From assembly GCA_963573385.1 (NCBI GenBank), contig CAUYLG010044354.1, positions 1 through 64,000 on the forward strand: a stretch of DNA of 64,000 bases, written 5' to 3'. Of this stretch, positions 61,229 through 64,000 are shown one piece after another. The notes under the pieces are model-generated. The model searched no databases, was not told where the DNA came from, and worked only from the letters and a program-made list of their open reading frames with translations. The position numbers were made by a program, and so were the translations under genes. The first letter of the stretch is position 1. Each line of letters opens with the position of its first letter. Source of the DNA: Cacajao melanocephalus (taxonomy: Eukaryota; Chordata; Mammalia; Primates; Pitheciidae).

Positions 61229-62008
61229 CAATGATCCATTGTAAAACCAAGTATGAGATTTTGATTATATTTATTTTCTTTATAGCTTTTTGGATTATTG
61301 GTCCAAGTAGCAACTGTTAATTTTCTCCCACCAATACTCATAGTGATCTTTTCTCCTGGAGCACCCATCAACCACACAAACAGTTACCTTCTCAATTTGC
61401 TGCCTGCATGTCTTCATGGGATTTATCTGTGCTGCTTGCCTGGGTTGGGTACTTCATTTTTGGATTTTCTTGCTTTTTTGTTTTTCTCTCCTTTGGCTAA
61501 ATAAAGACCTTACATTTCCTGAGTATTTCTAGAGTGTCTGAAAAATGTCTTTATTCTATGCTCACACTACCAGGATCATTTAACGTTTCTCTTCATGGGC
61601 TCTTTTAATTTAGAGATTCCTGTTCCTCTGCTCTATGAAATACATTTTATTGTGGTCTGGATAATTTTATTCTCTACAGTAGTTTTTTTTTCTTTTCTCT
61701 TTTCTCATTCTTAAATTTCTCCTGGTAGGCTATTGGATCTCCTGGATTGGTTTTCCTAATCTTCTTATCTTACCTTTTCCCAATCTTTGTCCATTTTTCT
61801 TATTTATTGAGAAATGTTCATATATTCCTAGTCTTTTATTCTTTTTATCTTAACCATAACATTGTAAATTACAAGATATCAGATTACTCCTTTCCTCAGG
61901 AATTTGCATTACATTTTATAGGTGAGATACTTTTTAAAAAATGTCTGTAAGGATATTACTGTTGGTAATACAATATATTTTTATTTTCTATGAATTATCT
62001 CTGTGTTA

Positions 62009-62039
62009 GCTCTCTCTCTCTCACTCTCTCTCTCTCTGA
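62009..62039. repeat. (TC)n microsatellite
   Basis: TCTCTC run interrupted once by CA. Confidence 0.92.
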
Positions 62040-64000
62040 TCCTCTGTTCATGTTTAAGAGGAGTTCTTGAGAACTCTGTGTGTTGTCTATAATGCCATCA
62101 ACTTGGAGGGGGTCTTCACTTTAAGATGCTTGACTTGGAGCTGGTGTCATTTTGGAGGCCCCCAGATATCAGAATGTCATGGGAGTCACAGTCTCTCGAC
62201 AGATTGCCGTCCAGGCTCCTTTCTAAAGGCTGGATGCGTGGCCACTGACTGTTACAAGTCAGGAGTAGGAGAAATGTGTCTAGGAGTATGTATGGTATTT
62301 GTCCCCCTCCCCACTTCATGTGTTCAGGTCCATGTCTTTCTTTAACTTTAATGTGTACTAGGCATGTTTTCAGTCTCAGACTTCACTGTGGTTTTACTGG
62401 GAGAGCTGTCTCATTTCTCAATTGTGTCCCACCCTGAATTTTTATCTATCCCAGTTCAATAGCTACCACTCTTCCATGGACATGTGGCTTTCAATAATTT
62501 GTAGAAACTTCTTATACCCTGATGATTCTTTATCTACCTCTTGTTTGTTGTAACGACCTATTTTTTTTATACTTACATTTATTTGGGTCTCACAAAGGAA
62601 AGAAAATAGATACATGTGGTTAATCCCTCATCCTTAGCTAGATGTTATCCCAAGAAATTTTTATGTCCAGGTTAATAATCCACCTAGCACCAACTAACTG
62701 TAGAGATTTTCATGTCTTCAAGAAAATAGATAAAATATTTTTCTCATCCTCTGCCTTTCTGTATGCAGTATATAAAACATTTTTCTTTCACTGATAGCAA
62801 TTCATGTTATTAACTCTTTTAATCATATAAAATATTTTACTTTATTTTAAATTATTTTATTGTATCTCTTTCATCTGATTAAAATATATTTTCTAGCTTC
62901 TTAAGTCATTTAATGCAAAGACAAAGGCTTTTGAGAGATAATCCATGTCACAGTCTAGGAAACAGCTTTTTTTATTGTATACCTATGTCTATGACATTCA
63001 AGTTTGCTCCCAAATTTAAACTCAACCCTCAAGCAATTTGATTTTTGAACAAAAAGAAATGTTATATGTGTTGTCTTTCTACCTATTTAAGATCCTATGG
63101 TTTAAGAAGCAATTACTGATAAAACTGAGATTCTAACAATCAAAATTGTCAGTTGCTTTATCATCATCTTTGTCAGTCTTTGAGGACTGAAAATGAAAGG
63201 CTCCAAATTGTATCTAGATTATTTGTAACATTTTAACCCACACAGAAAATGGAAATCGTTTGTGAAATATGGTTATTACCAACCAATGTGTTTTTTCCTG
63301 TTAGAAGTAATTTTAATTTTTAGTACATAACAACTAGGAGATTACATAATTCTCATGTGGCTTCTATTATTTTTGTTACCACCCTAGAATTCCTGAAGCA
63401 CTAGTTCAAAGGCTGAGTTCTACTTACATATTCTAAATGTTTCATAGTTTCTGCCAATATTGGCTGATACCTTAAAAAATATATACTTTTAAGAGTTTAA
63501 TCATTTTGCTTAAATTGTAAACGTGTATTTTAATGAATTCTGGGCTGAATTATGATTGTCAATTTTATATAACTTGTTTAATTACTTGAATTTAGGAAAA
63601 TTAATAACATAATTCAATATTGAAGTATATTTTCAGATCTATTTCTCCTTAAGTATAATTTAAGAGTAAATCAGTTCTTATCACTGTGATATGTGTTTAG
63701 AATATGTGTGATTTAGATTGCTGATTTTAACAAATAACTATTCTGCACAGTGAAGCAAAAAGCAATAGACTAGGATTACAAGACTAACTTTTAAATCTCA
63801 CCTGTGAAAAATCAGAAGTCTAAAAATTACTAGCACAAGTTAAAAAAAAAAATCAAACCTTTCTTTTCTCCTCTAAGTGTGGATTTTTATAATTCTTCCT
63901 ACATATCTTTTTTGTCTATCTAAATTGTATAAATGTAACCAAATGTAACATATTTTGTGTATACACTCAGACATATATACATAATGCAGTGTTTAAGAAT

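Noticed and set aside
61235..62345. Processed pseudogene or further LINE in the last 3 kb
   Set aside because: Pyrimidine-rich sequence weakly recalls LINE text, but no ordered landmarks could be fixed and no protein-like frame is present.

Overview
This window is vertebrate, almost certainly human or great-ape, nuclear DNA. It is AT-rich and holds about 20 Alu elements, several L1 3' ends, MIR/L2 relics, a THE1 retrotransposon and MaLR LTRs. Nothing in it looks prokaryotic or organellar. Almost every long open frame is the accidental translation of an Alu, L1, LTR or simple repeat.

The one coding feature I can support is a 74-nt internal exon on the + strand at 32999-33072. Its phase-2/phase-1 translation begins CKEGYQGVRCDQFLPK and runs to LSDP. 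I recognise this as the second half of the EGF-like domain and the start of the juxtamembrane stalk of neuregulin-3 (NRG3, human 10q23.1). It has a good polypyrimidine tract and AG acceptor, and a CAA|GTAGGT donor. All other sequence is therefore read as NRG3 intron: about 33.0 kb upstream of the exon and 30.9 kb downstream, both cut by the window edges.

Layout. 1-20.6 kb: CA repeat, MER5 relics, Alus in both orientations (one close head-to-head pair), old L1 relics in antisense, an MLT1-like LTR, a pair of unnamed repeats (13.0 and 14.8 kb), an L1 3' end and a palindromic MITE. 20.65-23.4 kb: an MLT1-like solo LTR, then a complete THE1-type element with both LTRs and a 5-bp target duplication. 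23.4-33 kb: Alus, an L1 in antisense, two MIRs in inverted orientation, a young L1 with a clear target duplication, then a slightly CpG-rich single-copy stretch just before the exon. 33-36.1 kb: exon, a 12-bp perfect hairpin, a long polypyrimidine tract with eight CCCT units, one Alu, and a ~200-bp inverted duplication whose second copy carries the first bases of that Alu. 36-64 kb: MIR/L2 relics, MLT1-like LTRs, two Alus near 41 kb, then about 14 kb without an Alu (41.7-56.1 kb), fragmented old L1 in both orientations, a hAT-type MITE interrupted by an Alu, and a last Alu at 60.7 kb.

The most interesting items are the post-Alu inverted duplication (34834-36073), a possible intronic-polyadenylation product of the NRG3 exon (in-frame TGA at 33177, AATAAA at 33388), and several repeat pairs I cannot name. 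Repeat family names come from memory of consensus sequences and no database was searched. Sub-family names are tentative.
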